A stretch of DNA of 64,000 nucleotides from Actinoalloteichus caeruleus DSM 43889 (GCF_000429185.2 NZ_AUBJ02000001.1:372001-436000), one strand, 5' to 3'; positions 26,413-36,497 are shown, counted from the stretch's first letter. Made by a program: numbers and translations. Notes: generated by a model from the letters alone, not told the origin.

Positions 26413-29038
26413 GGATCAGCTCTCCCACTCGGGCGGTGCGCACCGCGCGCACGGCCAGCCAGGTGGCCGCACCCACCACCGCGAGGGTGGCGACCAGGAG
26501 GACGGACAGGAACAGCACGGGGACGGGCGCCGCCGGAACCGGCACCAGGCGGGGCGCCGGGTCGAGCTGGCTCGCGGCGAGTTGGGCCGCGCCCCACCCG
26601 ACGGCGGCGCCGACCAGGGCCGCGAGACCGCCGATCGTGCCCAGTTCCACCAGGTAGCTGGCGACGAGCGTCCTCGGCCGGACCCCCATCCGGAGGGACA
26701 GCGCGCCGGACAGCGCGTTCTGACGGCGCCGCACCTCGATCGCCAGCAGCAGGGAGGTGATGGCCAGCACGGCGAGCACGGTGCCGAGCACGGTGATGAA
26801 CCCGAACGTCCACTCCATGGTGAGGAACGGCAGGCCGTCCAGGGACGAGGTCCGCTCCACGGACTGGATGGTCCACCCGCCCCCGGCCTGGATGCGGTCG
26901 ACGACCTCGGCGGCGGGCAGCGCCGACAGCACGGTCCAGGTGTTCACCCGGAACCCGCTCGGGACGGTGTCCCGGGCGACCACGTAGGTGGGGGAGGTGA
27001 CCCCGGGGAACCCGGTGACCTCGCCCACGGTGCTCAGCACCAGGCCGCTGCCCGCCCGCAGCTGGTCACCCCCGGGCGCGCCGGCCACGCGGACGGCGGG
27101 CACGGCGGCGTCGCCGGGTCCTCGGTCCGCTTCCCCGGCGCGCAACGCCGACAGGGCCTCGTCCACGGCGGAGGCGATGCGCCGGTCACCCAGCCAGCCT
27201 CCCCGGTGGAAGGTGTCCGGCTCGACGACGAGGACCGTGACCTCGCGCGATGGGTCGGCGATCGAGGTCGTGCTGCGACCGACCAGGGTGCTCCGCTCGG
27301 CGATGGAGGCGGGTACCGCCTGGTCGGCGTTGACGGTGGTGTTGCCCACGTCCACCGCGCTCTCACCGCCGACGAGCACACCGGACTTGGCGTCGAATGC
27401 GTCCCGCTGGGCACCGACGATGCCCCCGCCCACGGCGAGCACCCCCACGGCGAGCAACGCGAGGGCGGTGACCCCCACGGCCGTCCCGCCGGAGGCCGCC
27501 AGCCGGCGTATCCCGAACTGGAACGCCGGGCGCCGCCAGGCGCTGAGCCGGTGGGAGCGGACCAACGACCACCCGAGGCCCCGAGCGGTCAGACCGGCGA
27601 GCGTGACCACCACCAGCAGCGGGAACGCCAGCGCCACCGGGTCGACGCGGGGCAGCACCTCACCGGACTCGACCGTCAGCGCCCCCTCGGCGAGCCGGAG
27701 ACCGGACCACACGGCGAGGGCCCCGGTGGCGAGCTCCCACGGGACCAGCCGCAGCCGGCTCACCGCCCGCGAACGGGCCCGAGGGGCGGTCTGGAAGAGC
27801 TGGTGCGCGCGGACCGCGACCGTGGCGGTCAGCACCGCGAGCGATGCGACGACCAGCCCCCCGACGGCGAGCGCCGCGTCGACGAGGACTCCGTCCCGCA
27901 GCACGAGCGACGGTGCGTACAGGCCGCGCGCGAGGGTGGCCAGGGCCAGGCCGGCGGCCGAACCGACCAGGACGGGGAGTCCGAGTTCCAGCAGCGCCCT
28001 GGTGCCGAGGGCGAGGGGGGAGGCCCCGTGCGTCCAGAGCAGCCTGGCCTCCCTCGTGCGGCGCTGGAGCCACTGGACCGCCACGGCGGCCATGCCCGCC
28101 AGACCCACCAGGAGGCTGACCACGGTCAGGGGAAGCACCGCCAGGGTGACGGTGCGGCTGGACTCGTCGGCCAACTGGAGCGAACGCTCGAGGTAGACGC
28201 CCCTGCTGACGAAGTCCTCACGGGCCAGCTCGGCGGAGAGGTCGTCGACCACCGCCCGTGACCGGTCGTGGAGCGCGGCCGCCTCCTCGGGGGTCGAGGG
28301 GGCGTCGACCGGGAACCGCAGTGTCGTGGTGAAGGTCGCGTGGGAGACGTCCTCCCACTGGACCGCCAGTTCGTCGACGACGGCCGGCGGCGGCTGGAGG
28401 GAGGAGAGCACGTCCCGGTCCGGCACGAGGACGGGAGGAGCGCTCTGCCACTCGCTGTCCATCGGGCCGGGGACGACGAGCTTCTCCTCGCTGCACCAGT
28501 AGCCCTCCCCGGTCCGCTCCAGGTCCTCGTAGACGGCGGTGACCGGTGGCAGCTCGCCGAGCCCGGCCTGCCGGGGCCGGTCGCCGAGGTCCGCGCCGGT
28601 GAGCTCGGCCAGCGATTCGGGGATCCAGAGCCCGTCCGTGCCGCCGCCGCGCACCACCGTCACCTGCTCGGCGAGCCCGTCGCGGTAGGCGAGCTTCGCC
28701 CGACCGGAGGACTCGCCGAAGTCCAGCATGAGGACGCCGCTGTACAGGCCGGCGACCACACCGTCGTCGAACCCGTGGTCGGCCGCCGACCGCTGGGCCA
28801 GTGAGGCGGCCTCGACGCTCCCGTCGAAGCGCATCGGGACCAGCTCGACGGCGGGGCCTCGCAGGTGGGGGCAGAACCGGCTCACGTTGTAGTCGACGGC
28901 CGCCGTGCGCACGCTGGACACGTGCAGCACGGCGGCGGTCGCCACGAACGCCAGGACCAGGCCCGCGAACAGGGCGACCAGGAGGCTCGACGGTTGTCCC
29001 CACGCCACCAGGGGCGCCCGTCTCCACGGCAGCTTCAC
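26405..29038 (-). CDS. FtsX-like ABC permease (duplicated, 877 residues)
   Basis: A large permease with an N-terminal membrane helix (about residues 15-40), an extracellular domain of about 240 residues with a CPHL...WCSEEK pair of Cys, then several helices, a second extracellular domain and a C-terminal group of helices (FtsX/MacB core, two copies). It is the only membrane subunit beside two ATPases. The start is GTG 29038, 8 nt after a dyad that could be an operator (29046-29063). Substrate unknown. Confidence 0.88.
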   Translation of the reverse strand: MKLPWRRAPLVAWGQPSSLLVALFAGLVLAFVATAAVLHVSSVRTAAVDYNVSRFCPHLRGPAVELVPMRFDGSVEAASLAQRSAADHGFDDGVVAGLYSGVLMLDFGESSGRAKLAYRDGLAEQVTVVRGGGTDGLWIPESLAELTGADLGDRPRQAGLGELPPVTAVYEDLERTGEGYWCSEEKLVVPGPMDSEWQSAPPVLVPDRDVLSSLQPPPAVVDELAVQWEDVSHATFTTTLRFPVDAPSTPEEAAALHDRSRAVVDDLSAELAREDFVSRGVYLERSLQLADESSRTVTLAVLPLTVVSLLVGLAGMAAVAVQWLQRRTREARLLWTHGASPLALGTRALLELGLPVLVGSAAGLALATLARGLYAPSLVLRDGVLVDAALAVGGLVVASLAVLTATVAVRAHQLFQTAPRARSRAVSRLRLVPWELATGALAVWSGLRLAEGALTVESGEVLPRVDPVALAFPLLVVVTLAGLTARGLGWSLVRSHRLSAWRRPAFQFGIRRLAASGGTAVGVTALALLAVGVLAVGGGIVGAQRDAFDAKSGVLVGGESAVDVGNTTVNADQAVPASIAERSTLVGRSTTSIADPSREVTVLVVEPDTFHRGGWLGDRRIASAVDEALSALRAGEADRGPGDAAVPAVRVAGAPGGDQLRAGSGLVLSTVGEVTGFPGVTSPTYVVARDTVPSGFRVNTWTVLSALPAAEVVDRIQAGGGWTIQSVERTSSLDGLPFLTMEWTFGFITVLGTVLAVLAITSLLLAIEVRRRQNALSGALSLRMGVRPRTLVASYLVELGTIGGLAALVGAAVGWGAAQLAASQLDPAPRLVPVPAAPVPVLFLSVLLVATLAVVGAATWLAVRAVRTARVGELIRE

Positions 29039-29045
29039 GCGCGCA

Positions 29046-29063
29046 GAGTGACATACGTTACTC
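29046..29063. promoter_or_regulatory. Dyad just upstream of the ABC operon start
   Basis: Read on the minus strand it is GAGTAAC-GTAT-GTCACTC, a 7+7 dyad with one mismatch, 8-25 nt before the permease start codon. Its place fits an operator or leader element controlling the operon, for example for a TetR- or GntR-type repressor not encoded nearby. Confidence 0.4.
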
Positions 29064-29145
29064 CGTGCGAGTAGGGATTACCGCGAAAGGTCATCCCTTC
29101 GTAACGCGGGGGAAGGTCGTGCCGGCGACGGGGCCCGGGCCGGGG

Positions 29146-30579
29146 TCACTGGTCGGCCCACCACCGCTGTCCCCGCTCGTCGAGCGTGTAGATCGGGTCG
29201 TAGTACGGGTAACGCCTGGTGAGGGCGTCCGGATCCTCCGCCTCGATGCCGGTCCGGTAGTTCTTCGTCCAGTAGGACACCCCGTGCTCGTGGTCGTACT
29301 CGGCGAGCTGGTGCACCCACCGCTTCCCGACGTAGGGCACATCGCAGATCAGCCTCGGGGTGGCGTAACCGGGCAGGTAACCCATGATGGCGTGCTGGAG
29401 GCGCTGCGCCTCCCACACCGCCAGCCGCCAGTGCTCGGCGTTGGGGATCATGTCGCACATGTAGAAGTAGTAGGGGAGCACGCCGGCTTCGCCCTGGAGG
29501 GCGAAGCACAGGTCGAGCAGCGCCTCCGCGCTGTCGTTCACGCCCCGCATCAGCACGCCCTGGTTGCGGACGTCCCGCACCCCCACGGCGAGTGCCGTCC
29601 TGGCTGCCTCCGCGACGAGCGGGGTCACGGAGTTCACGTGGTTGACGTGGGTGTGGATGGCCAGGTTGACACCCCGCCGCGCCGCCGTCCTTGCGACCCG
29701 CTCCAGCCCTTCCACGACCTTCGGCTGGAGCCAGTGCTGGGGAAGCCCCGCCAGCGCCTTGCTCGCGAGCCGCACGTCCCGGACGGTCTCGATCTCCAGC
29801 AGCCGCATGAGGAAGCTCTCCAGCTGGTGCCACGGCATGTTGGCGACGTCTCCGCCGGAGACCACCACGTCGCGGACACCCGGGGTCTCCCGCAGGTACT
29901 GGATCATCCGGTCCTGCCGGTCGACGGGCTTGAGCCCCAGCCTGAGTTTGTCCACCTGGGGAGTGGAGTTGCCGACCAGGTCCATCCGCGTGCAGTGCCC
30001 GCAGTACTGCGGGCAGGTGGACAGCATCTCGGCGAGGACCTTGGTGGGGTACCGGTGGGTGAGCCCCTCGACCACCCACATCTCCGCCTCGTGCAGGGAG
30101 TCCCTGGAGGAGTGCGGGTGGCTCGGCCACACGGGGTGGCGGTCCGAGCGCACGGGAAGCATGTAGCGGCGCACCGGGTCGGCCAGGAAGGCGTCGGTGA
30201 AGGCCTCGGGATCGGTGGTCTCCTCCCGCGCCATCGTGTTGAGCATCTGCGGTGGGAGGAGCATGGACATGGTCGCCATCTCGCGGTGGTCCGCGTCGAG
30301 GTCCTCGTAGAAGCGCTCGGTCAGCAGGTCGCCCACCACCCGGCGCAGCTGGCGGATGTTGCGCACGCAGTTGACCCGTTGCCACTGGGCGTCCCGCCAC
30401 TGCTCGGCCGTGACGTCCCGCCAGCCGGGGAAGCGTCGCCAGTCGGGCTCAACCAATTCCCGCCGCACGTACTCGTAGGGCTGTTCGGCCCGGCCACCCT
30501 CTCCGAGGTGGCCGTCGGTGTCGCCCCGGCCTTTCCCAAGATCGTCGCGCTGGCGGGCGATGGCTTCCTGGACAGTCAT
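29146..30579 (-). CDS. KamA-family radical SAM aminomutase
   Basis: A 477-residue lysine 2,3-aminomutase-like enzyme. The radical SAM motif CX3CX2C is CPQYCGHC (about residues 192-199), followed by the GGD motif VVSGGDVAN and the PLP-binding C-terminal region typical of KamA. It would shift the amino group of lysine or a related residue by a 5'-deoxyadenosyl radical. ATG 30579 follows GGAGGCC; the open frame continues to 31641, but that part is only shadow sequence. No partner acetyltransferase (ablB) is next to it, so a beta-lysine osmolyte role is not supported. Confidence 0.88.
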   Translation of the reverse strand: MTVQEAIARQRDDLGKGRGDTDGHLGEGGRAEQPYEYVRRELVEPDWRRFPGWRDVTAEQWRDAQWQRVNCVRNIRQLRRVVGDLLTERFYEDLDADHREMATMSMLLPPQMLNTMAREETTDPEAFTDAFLADPVRRYMLPVRSDRHPVWPSHPHSSRDSLHEAEMWVVEGLTHRYPTKVLAEMLSTCPQYCGHCTRMDLVGNSTPQVDKLRLGLKPVDRQDRMIQYLRETPGVRDVVVSGGDVANMPWHQLESFLMRLLEIETVRDVRLASKALAGLPQHWLQPKVVEGLERVARTAARRGVNLAIHTHVNHVNSVTPLVAEAARTALAVGVRDVRNQGVLMRGVNDSAEALLDLCFALQGEAGVLPYYFYMCDMIPNAEHWRLAVWEAQRLQHAIMGYLPGYATPRLICDVPYVGKRWVHQLAEYDHEHGVSYWTKNYRTGIEAEDPDALTRRYPYYDPIYTLDERGQRWWADQ

Positions 30580-30771
30580 ACTTGGCCTCCAGAATCGGTT
30601 CGACCGTAAAAACATCCTTACACACCCGGTCAACTCCGGAAATATTTCGCGTTCTGTGGGTGCGTTAGGCTGGTGTGAGACCGAGGTCCGCGAGGTGTCG
30701 GGAGCATTACGGCCCTCCTGTCCGTTGTCGAGACAGCCGTGTAACCGACTCGTGTGGGGAGTGCCCAGCCC

Positions 30772-31305
30772 GTGCCTTTCCTGCTCCTGGCCATCCTCGA
30801 AATCGCCACCCTGATCCTGGTGGGCAACGCCATCGGCGTGCTGCCCACGCTGCTGCTCGTCGTGGCCGGCAGCATTGGTGGCGGGCTGCTCCTGCGCCAC
30901 GAGAGCACCAAGGCGGTCACCGCCGTCCAGGAGGCCGTCCGCCGCAAGGCGCCACCGGAGGGCGGTGCGAGCGCGACAGCCATCCTCGCCGCGATCATGC
31001 TGCTCGTCCCGGGCCTGCTGACCTCGTTCCTCGGCCTGGTGCTGCTCCTGCCGCCGGTGCGGGCCGTCTTCCGTCGCCGACTGCTCTCGCGCCGTGTCCG
31101 TTTCGCCCAGAACGCAGTGCGGTTCGCCAGCCGCACCGGCCACCACGGCGCCTCGGAAGGAGTGGTCGAGGGCGAGGTCGTCGACGTCGACGACTCGCAC
31201 GGGCGGGCACGCCCCGCGGGTGGGGCTGGTGGACCCGAGTCCCCACGACGGCCCGGCGAGGACCCGCCGCAGGACCCCCGGGAACTGCCCGGTGGCGCCA
31301 CCTGA
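30772..31305 (+). CDS. FxsA family membrane protein
   Basis: A 177-residue membrane protein that begins with the FxsA pattern PFLLLAILEIATLILVGNAIGV and has a second hydrophobic hairpin near residues 75-105, followed by a charged, Pro-rich cytoplasmic tail. FxsA is named for suppressing phage T7 exclusion in E. coli when overproduced; the general role is unknown. GTG 30772 is chosen because family members start directly at M-PFLLL; GTG 30754 is in frame as an alternative. Divergent from kamA. Confidence 0.83.
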   Translation: MPFLLLAILEIATLILVGNAIGVLPTLLLVVAGSIGGGLLLRHESTKAVTAVQEAVRRKAPPEGGASATAILAAIMLLVPGLLTSFLGLVLLLPPVRAVFRRRLLSRRVRFAQNAVRFASRTGHHGASEGVVEGEVVDVDDSHGRARPAGGAGGPESPRRPGEDPPQDPRELPGGAT

Positions 31306-31384
31306 CACCCCTCGGGGGCGATGTCGGCCACTTCGGGACGGGAGCCGGGACAAGCGGCCCACCGCCACCCGGCAGACTGCACCC

Positions 31385-33031
31385 GTGACCCCCACGTACC
31401 ACCGCCCCACCACCCTGCTGCGCGGCGGACGCATCCACTCACCCGCCAGCCCGGACGCGACCGCGATGGCGATCGTCGACGACACCGTCGTCTGGGTGGG
31501 CCACGACGCGGCGGCGATGGCCCTGTACGGGGACGACGCCGAGATCATCGACCTGGCGGGCGCCTTCGTGGCCCCGGCCTTCGTCGACGCGCACGTGCAC
31601 GCCACCGCCACCGGGCTGCTGCTCCAAGGGCTCGACCTCACCGGCTGCCGTTCTCTCCCCGAGGTGCTCGACGCGCTCGCCCGCTACCGGGCCGACCACC
31701 CCGGTGAGGTGATCTGGGGGCACGGCTGGGACGAGACGTCCTGGCCGGAGCGCCGCGTGCCGAGCCGAGCGGAGATCGACGCCGCCTGCGCCGGCGCGCC
31801 GGTGTACCTCTCCCGGATCGACGTGCACTCGGCGCTGGTCTCGACCGCGATGCTCGACGCGGCCCCCTCGGCACGCACCAGCGCCGGCTACCACCCCACC
31901 GGCCCGCTGACGACCGAGGCGCACCACCTGGTCCGCCGGGTGGCGCAGGACAGCCTCACCCCCGCGCAGCGGCACCGCGCCCAGCTGGCGTTCCTCCGGC
32001 ACGCCGCGTCCCGGGGGATCGCCGCGGTCCACGAGTGCGCGGGCCCCGACATCTCCTCCCCGGCCGACCTCACCGAACTCCTGGGCCTGTCGCTGGAACC
32101 CGACCTGCCCGACCTGGTCGGCTACTGGGGCGAGCTGGACGGGCTGGGCGCCGCACGGGAACTCGGCGCGGCCGGCCTCGCCGGGGACCTCTTCGTCGAC
32201 GGCGCCCTCGGCTCCAGGACCGCGCACCTCCACTCCCGGTACGCGGACGCGGAGCACAACGGGCTGAGCTACCTCGACGCCGACCAGATCGCCAGGCATC
32301 TCGTCGCGTGCAGCAGGCACGGGCTCCAGGCCGGCTTCCACGTCATCGGGGACGCCGCGACCAGCGCGGTCGTCCGGGGGTTCGAGTTGGCGGAGGACGT
32401 CCTCGGGCTGCCCGCGCTCGTGGCCGGACGGCACCGGCTCGAACACCTCGAGATGGTGGACGCCCACCAGGCTGCCCAACTGGCCCGGTGGGGCGTGGTG
32501 GCCTCCATGCAGCCGAACTTCGACGCCGCCTGGGGCGGCTCGGAGGGCATGTACGCGGCGCGGCTGGGCGCGGAGCGCGCCGCCGGCCTCAACCCCTTCG
32601 CGATGCTCGCGGCGGCCGGGGTGACCCTCGCGTTCGGCTCCGACACGCCGGTCACCCCGGTGGACCCCTGGTCGGCGGTGCGGGCCGCGGTCCACCACCG
32701 CACCCCTGGCTCCGGCATCTCCCCCCGGGCGGCGTTCACCGCGCACACGCGGGGGGGCTGGCGGGCGGCCGGGCAGGCCGATGACCTCCTCGGCACGCTG
32801 GTACCCGGGGCGCCGGCCACCTACGCCGTCTGGGAGGCGGGTGAGCTCGTCGGTCCCGCCACCGACTCCCGGGTCGCCCGCTGGTCGACCGACCCCCGGT
32901 CGCGGGTCCCGAGGCTGCCTCGGCTCGACGCGGAGGCCGAACTGCCCCGGTGCCTGCGCACGGTCCTGCGGGGACAGGTGATCTACGACCACGAATCGGC
33001 CGGGGACGCGACGCTGGACGCGGTCGGGTAG
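31385..33031 (+). CDS. YtcJ-type amidohydrolase
   Basis: A 548-residue metal-dependent hydrolase of the amidohydrolase superfamily. Metal ligands are visible: HxH in DAHVHA (about residue 60), His in FHVIGDAA, His in LEHLEM and the catalytic Asp in FGSDTPVTP. Members cleave cyclic amides, formamides or similar C-N bonds; the substrate is not predictable. GTG 31385 lies 6 nt after CAGACT (weak leaderless -10) and matches the family start; the open frame to 31094 is shadow of fxsA. Confidence 0.85.
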   Translation: MTPTYHRPTTLLRGGRIHSPASPDATAMAIVDDTVVWVGHDAAAMALYGDDAEIIDLAGAFVAPAFVDAHVHATATGLLLQGLDLTGCRSLPEVLDALARYRADHPGEVIWGHGWDETSWPERRVPSRAEIDAACAGAPVYLSRIDVHSALVSTAMLDAAPSARTSAGYHPTGPLTTEAHHLVRRVAQDSLTPAQRHRAQLAFLRHAASRGIAAVHECAGPDISSPADLTELLGLSLEPDLPDLVGYWGELDGLGAARELGAAGLAGDLFVDGALGSRTAHLHSRYADAEHNGLSYLDADQIARHLVACSRHGLQAGFHVIGDAATSAVVRGFELAEDVLGLPALVAGRHRLEHLEMVDAHQAAQLARWGVVASMQPNFDAAWGGSEGMYAARLGAERAAGLNPFAMLAAAGVTLAFGSDTPVTPVDPWSAVRAAVHHRTPGSGISPRAAFTAHTRGGWRAAGQADDLLGTLVPGAPATYAVWEAGELVGPATDSRVARWSTDPRSRVPRLPRLDAEAELPRCLRTVLRGQVIYDHESAGDATLDAVG

Positions 33032-33208
33032 CGGTTCGACAGGCCGCCTCGCGGCACCGGCCGGACACCGGTCCCGCCGCCCCGAGGTCGGGCGTGGTGC
33101 CCGTCGAACCCCGTCCTCCGGCCTCCGTCAACCGGGTGATGGACCACCCGACCGAGCGAGGAGTGCGGTGTCTCGGATGAGGGCGCACGGTGGACGGTGA
33201 GCACGCCG

Positions 33209-33214
33209 TAAGCT
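33209..33214 (+). promoter_or_regulatory. -10 element of a leaderless promoter (DUF1707 protein)
   Basis: TAAGCT, 8 nt before ATG 33223; it favours this ATG over the in-frame GTG at 33190. Confidence 0.5.
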
Positions 33215-33222
33215 CACCAACC

Positions 33223-33852
33223 ATGGACGGCCCCGATCGGACGCCCGAGATCCGCGTCTCGGACAAGGAACGCAACGACATCGCCAGCCTGCTCAACGAC
33301 GCCGTCGGTGAAGGACGCATCACCCTGGACGAGTACACCGAACGGGTGGGACAGGCCTACGCGGCCACCACTCGCGGTGAGCTCGACGTCCTCATCGCGG
33401 ACCTGCCGGTCGCCCGCTCCGTGATGGGCGAGGGCGGTCCGTCCCCGGTGCCGGTCGCCGCTCCCGGTACCGAGGTCGACCAGCCCGAGGGCAAGCGCAA
33501 GTGGCGGATGGCGATCATGGGTGGCGACTCCATCAAGGGGCGGTGGCGTGTCCGCCGCCGTCAGGGCTTCTTCGCCCTGATGGGTGGGGACGAGATCGAC
33601 ATGCGCGACGCCCAGCTGGACGCGCCCGTGGTGGAGCTCGTGCTCGTCTCGATCATGGGCGGCCACACCGTGGTCGTGCCGAAGGGGGTCCGGGTCGAGC
33701 ACGAGGGCGGGTTCAACCTGATGGGTGGCACCGACATCAAGATCGACGAGTCCGCCGTGCACCCGCATTCTCCGACCGTGCGCATCCGCTCCTACTCCTT
33801 CATGGGCGGCAACGAGATCAAGAACCCCAAGGAGAAGAAGAAAAAGAAGTGA
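33223..33852 (+). CDS. DUF1707 (SHOCT-like) and LiaF-like domain protein
   Basis: A 209-residue soluble protein. The N-terminal DUF1707 domain (residues 8-60) has RVSDKERNDIASLLNDAVGEG and LDEYTERVGQAY, then DLP. The C-terminal half has four MGG motifs (IMGGD, LMGGDE, IMGGHT, LMGGTD, FMGGNE series), a beta-solenoid-like pattern related to LiaF/DUF2154 sensors of cell-wall stress. It ends in a run of lysines (EKKKKK). Function in actinomycetes is unknown; an envelope or membrane-surface role is an inference from the LiaF relationship. Confidence 0.83.
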   Translation: MDGPDRTPEIRVSDKERNDIASLLNDAVGEGRITLDEYTERVGQAYAATTRGELDVLIADLPVARSVMGEGGPSPVPVAAPGTEVDQPEGKRKWRMAIMGGDSIKGRWRVRRRQGFFALMGGDEIDMRDAQLDAPVVELVLVSIMGGHTVVVPKGVRVEHEGGFNLMGGTDIKIDESAVHPHSPTVRIRSYSFMGGNEIKNPKEKKKKK

Positions 33853-33915
33853 CCGGCCGGCGCGGGTCCTCCCGCACCCGACCGACCGCCCCGACGGCCG
33901 GCGGCCTCCCGTCCG

Positions 33916-33921
33916 TAGGCT
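33916..33921 (+). promoter_or_regulatory. -10 element of leaderless lnt promoter
   Basis: TAGGCT, 6 nt before GTG 33928. Confidence 0.5.
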
Positions 33922-33927
33922 GTCCGG

Positions 33928-35647
33928 GTGGTGTCTGAAGCCCTCGACGCGCCGGACGTTCCCGGGCGTTCCCCTCGCCAGGACCGCCGGTCACCCGTGC
34001 CGGGGTTGGTGGCGCGGTTGCTGGCCGTGGCGGGCGCCGGGGCCGTCTGGTACGCGGGGTTCCCGCCCCGGGACCTGTGGTGGCTCGCGCCGATCGCCTT
34101 CGCGGTCCTCTTCGCCGTCGTGTCCGGGCGTACCGCCCGTGCGGGCGCCGGGTACGGCCTGGTCTTCGGGCTCGGCTTTTTCCTGCCCCTGCTCACCTGG
34201 ATCGGCGAGTACGTCGACGTCGGTGTCCTCGCGTGGGTGGTGCTCGCACTCCTGCAGGCGCTGTTCGTGGGGCTCGCCGGCGCCGGGATCGCCCTGGTGT
34301 CCCGGCTACCCGCCGCGCCCCTGTGGGCCGCCGCGTTGTGGGTCGCCGGTGAGGCGTTGCGCTCCCGCATCCCCTTCGGCGGGTTCCCGTGGGGGAAGGT
34401 GGCCTTCGGGCAGCCGGAGGGGGTGTTCCTCCCCCTGGTCTCACTCGGGGGAACCGCCTTCCTCGGGTTCGCCGTCGTCCTCTGCGGTTTCGGGCTCGGG
34501 GGCCTGCTGAGGCTCGGCGCCACCCACCTCGCCGCTCGCCGGACCCGGCGGGGCGACGGCACCGTTCCGGCTTCCCGGTCGGCCGCGCCCCTCGCCCGGC
34601 GCGCCGCCCCCTCGTGGCCCTGGCCGCGCTCCCCCGTTGGCCGGCGGGGTGGCCGGCGCGTTCGCCGGTGCCGCTCCCGCCGACGGCACGGTGACGGCCG
34701 CCGTCATCCAGGGCAACGTCCCCCGGATGGGCCTGGACTTCGTCAGCCAACGTCGGGCGGTGCTGGACAACCACGCCGAGCGGACCCGGTTGCTCGCCGA
34801 GGACGTGGCGGCGGGACGAACGGCCCAACCCGATCTCGTCGTGTGGCCGGAGAACGCCTCCGACATCGACCCGGTGCGCAACGCCGACGCCTACCAGATC
34901 ATCGAGGCGGCGGTCTCGGCGGTCGGGGCGCCGACGCTCGTCGGAACGCAGGAGGCCCCGAGCGTGGGGGACCTGCACAACACCGCCCTGCTCTGGCTCC
35001 CCGGGCAGGGGCCGGTCGACTCGTACCGGAAGCGGGAGATCCAGCCGTTCGGCGAGCGGATGCCGATGCGCTGGTTCGTGCGCCTGTTCAGCGAGGACGT
35101 CGACCGGGTCCAGCGGGAGTTCCAACCGGGGGACGAGGCCGTGTCCTTCGCGATGGGGCCGGCCTCCGTCGGCGTCGCGACCTGCTGGGAGATCGCCTTC
35201 GACGACCGGGTCACGAGCACCGTCGGGAGCGGAGCGCAGATCCTGGCCGTTCCCAGCAACAACGCCACCTTCGGGTTCACCGAGATGACCGACCAGCAAC
35301 TGGCGATGTCGCGGGTACGGGCGGTGGAGCACGACCGGGCGGTGCTGCTGCCGGCCACCAGTGGTGTGAGCGCGATCATCATGCCGGATGGCCGCGTGGT
35401 CCAGCGAAGTGAGATGTTCACCTCGACGGCGCTGGTCGAGGAGGTGCCGCTACGGTCGACCACTACGCTAGCGACCCGTCTCGGTGCGATTCCGGAGTGG
35501 GCGCTGGTGGCGACCGCCCTGGCCGCACTGGGATGGGTCGCCGTCCTGGGACGTCGCGCGCGAGGCGTGCGTCCCGCCCCGGAGTCCGCCGCCGCGCCGT
35601 CGTCCGCCGCGACCGCGCGGTCCGACGCCGGGCAGTCGGACGGCTGA
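33928..35647 (+). CDS. lnt: Apolipoprotein N-acyltransferase Lnt (two single-base shifts as read)
   Basis: Adds the third acyl chain to lipoproteins. The N-terminal half has the multi-span membrane domain ([32 protein letters not shown]), and the nitrilase domain keeps the Glu-Lys-Cys triad ([28 protein letters not shown]). As read, the frame changes near 34565-34600 and again at the CCCCC run at 34630-34634. Restoring one base at each joins [24 protein letters not shown] into one chain ending at 35647. Only the linker is affected, so error or a very recent change is likely. It precedes ppm1, its usual partner. Confidence 0.88.
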
Positions 35648-35699
35648 CCGCGAAGCACACGACGTTGCCGGCCGCACTGGGACCGGCGAGGAGGAACGG

Positions 35700-36497
35700 A
35701 TGGCCGGAGAAGCCGACACCCCCGAGGACCGCCCGAGCAGCGTCGGCGCGGTACTGGTGGTGATCCCCACCTACAACGAGCGGGAGAACCTGGGCCCGAT
35801 CGTGACGAGACTGCACGCGGCGGTGCCGGCGGCGCACGTTCTCGTGGTGGACGACGGCAGCCCGGACGGCACGGGGGAGCTCGCCGACGAGCTGGCGGCC
35901 GCCGACGAGCGGATCCACGTCCTGCACCGCACCGCCAAGGCGGGGCTGGGCGCGGCCTACGTCGCGGGCTTCAGCTGGGCGTTGGAGCGCGCCTACGACG
36001 TCGTGGTCGAGATGGACGCCGACGGTTCCCACGCCCCCGAGGAGCTGCCCCGGCTGCTGGACGCGCTGGGCAACGACCAGATCGGTGCCGACCTGGTCAT
36101 CGGCTCCCGGTACGTGGCGGGCGGCAGCCTGGTGAACTGGCCGTGGCACCGCGAGTGGCTCTCGCGGGGGGCCAACATCTACGCGAAGCTGGCGCTCGGC
36201 GCGAAGGTGTCGGACATGACCGGCGGCTACCGCGCCTTCCGCCGCGAGGTGCTCCAGAAGATCAAGCTGCACAACGTCGCCTCCCAGGGCTACTGCTTCC
36301 AGATCGACCTGGCGTGGCGGGCGATCGAGGCCGGTTTCCAGGTGGTGGAGGTGCCCATCACCTTCACCGACCGGGAGGTCGGCACGTCCAAGATGAGTGG
36401 TTCGATCGTGCGCGAGGCCCTCATCAGGGTCACCAAGTGGGGGCTGCGGAGGCGAGGGACGCAGCTGCGCGCCCTGGCCACCGGCAAGCGCGCCTGA
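35700..36497 (+). CDS. ppm1: Polyprenol monophosphomannose synthase (GT2)
   Basis: A 265-residue family-2 glycosyltransferase that transfers mannose from GDP-mannose to polyprenol phosphate, the donor for lipoglycan and protein mannosylation. Donor motifs [11 protein letters not shown] and EMDADGSH (DxD) and acceptor motif GSRYVAGG are present. ATG 35700 follows GAGGAAC. It is 52 bp after lnt. In Mycobacterium tuberculosis the two are one fused protein; here they are separate. Confidence 0.93.
   Translation: MAGEADTPEDRPSSVGAVLVVIPTYNERENLGPIVTRLHAAVPAAHVLVVDDGSPDGTGELADELAAADERIHVLHRTAKAGLGAAYVAGFSWALERAYDVVVEMDADGSHAPEELPRLLDALGNDQIGADLVIGSRYVAGGSLVNWPWHREWLSRGANIYAKLALGAKVSDMTGGYRAFRREVLQKIKLHNVASQGYCFQIDLAWRAIEAGFQVVEVPITFTDREVGTSKMSGSIVREALIRVTKWGLRRRGTQLRALATGKRA

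Noticed and set aside
29146-31641. 831-codon minus-strand frame as one protein
   Set aside because: Only the part from 30579 down is KamA; the N-terminal 354 codons are opposite fxsA and have no domain, while 30579 has a good ribosome binding site.
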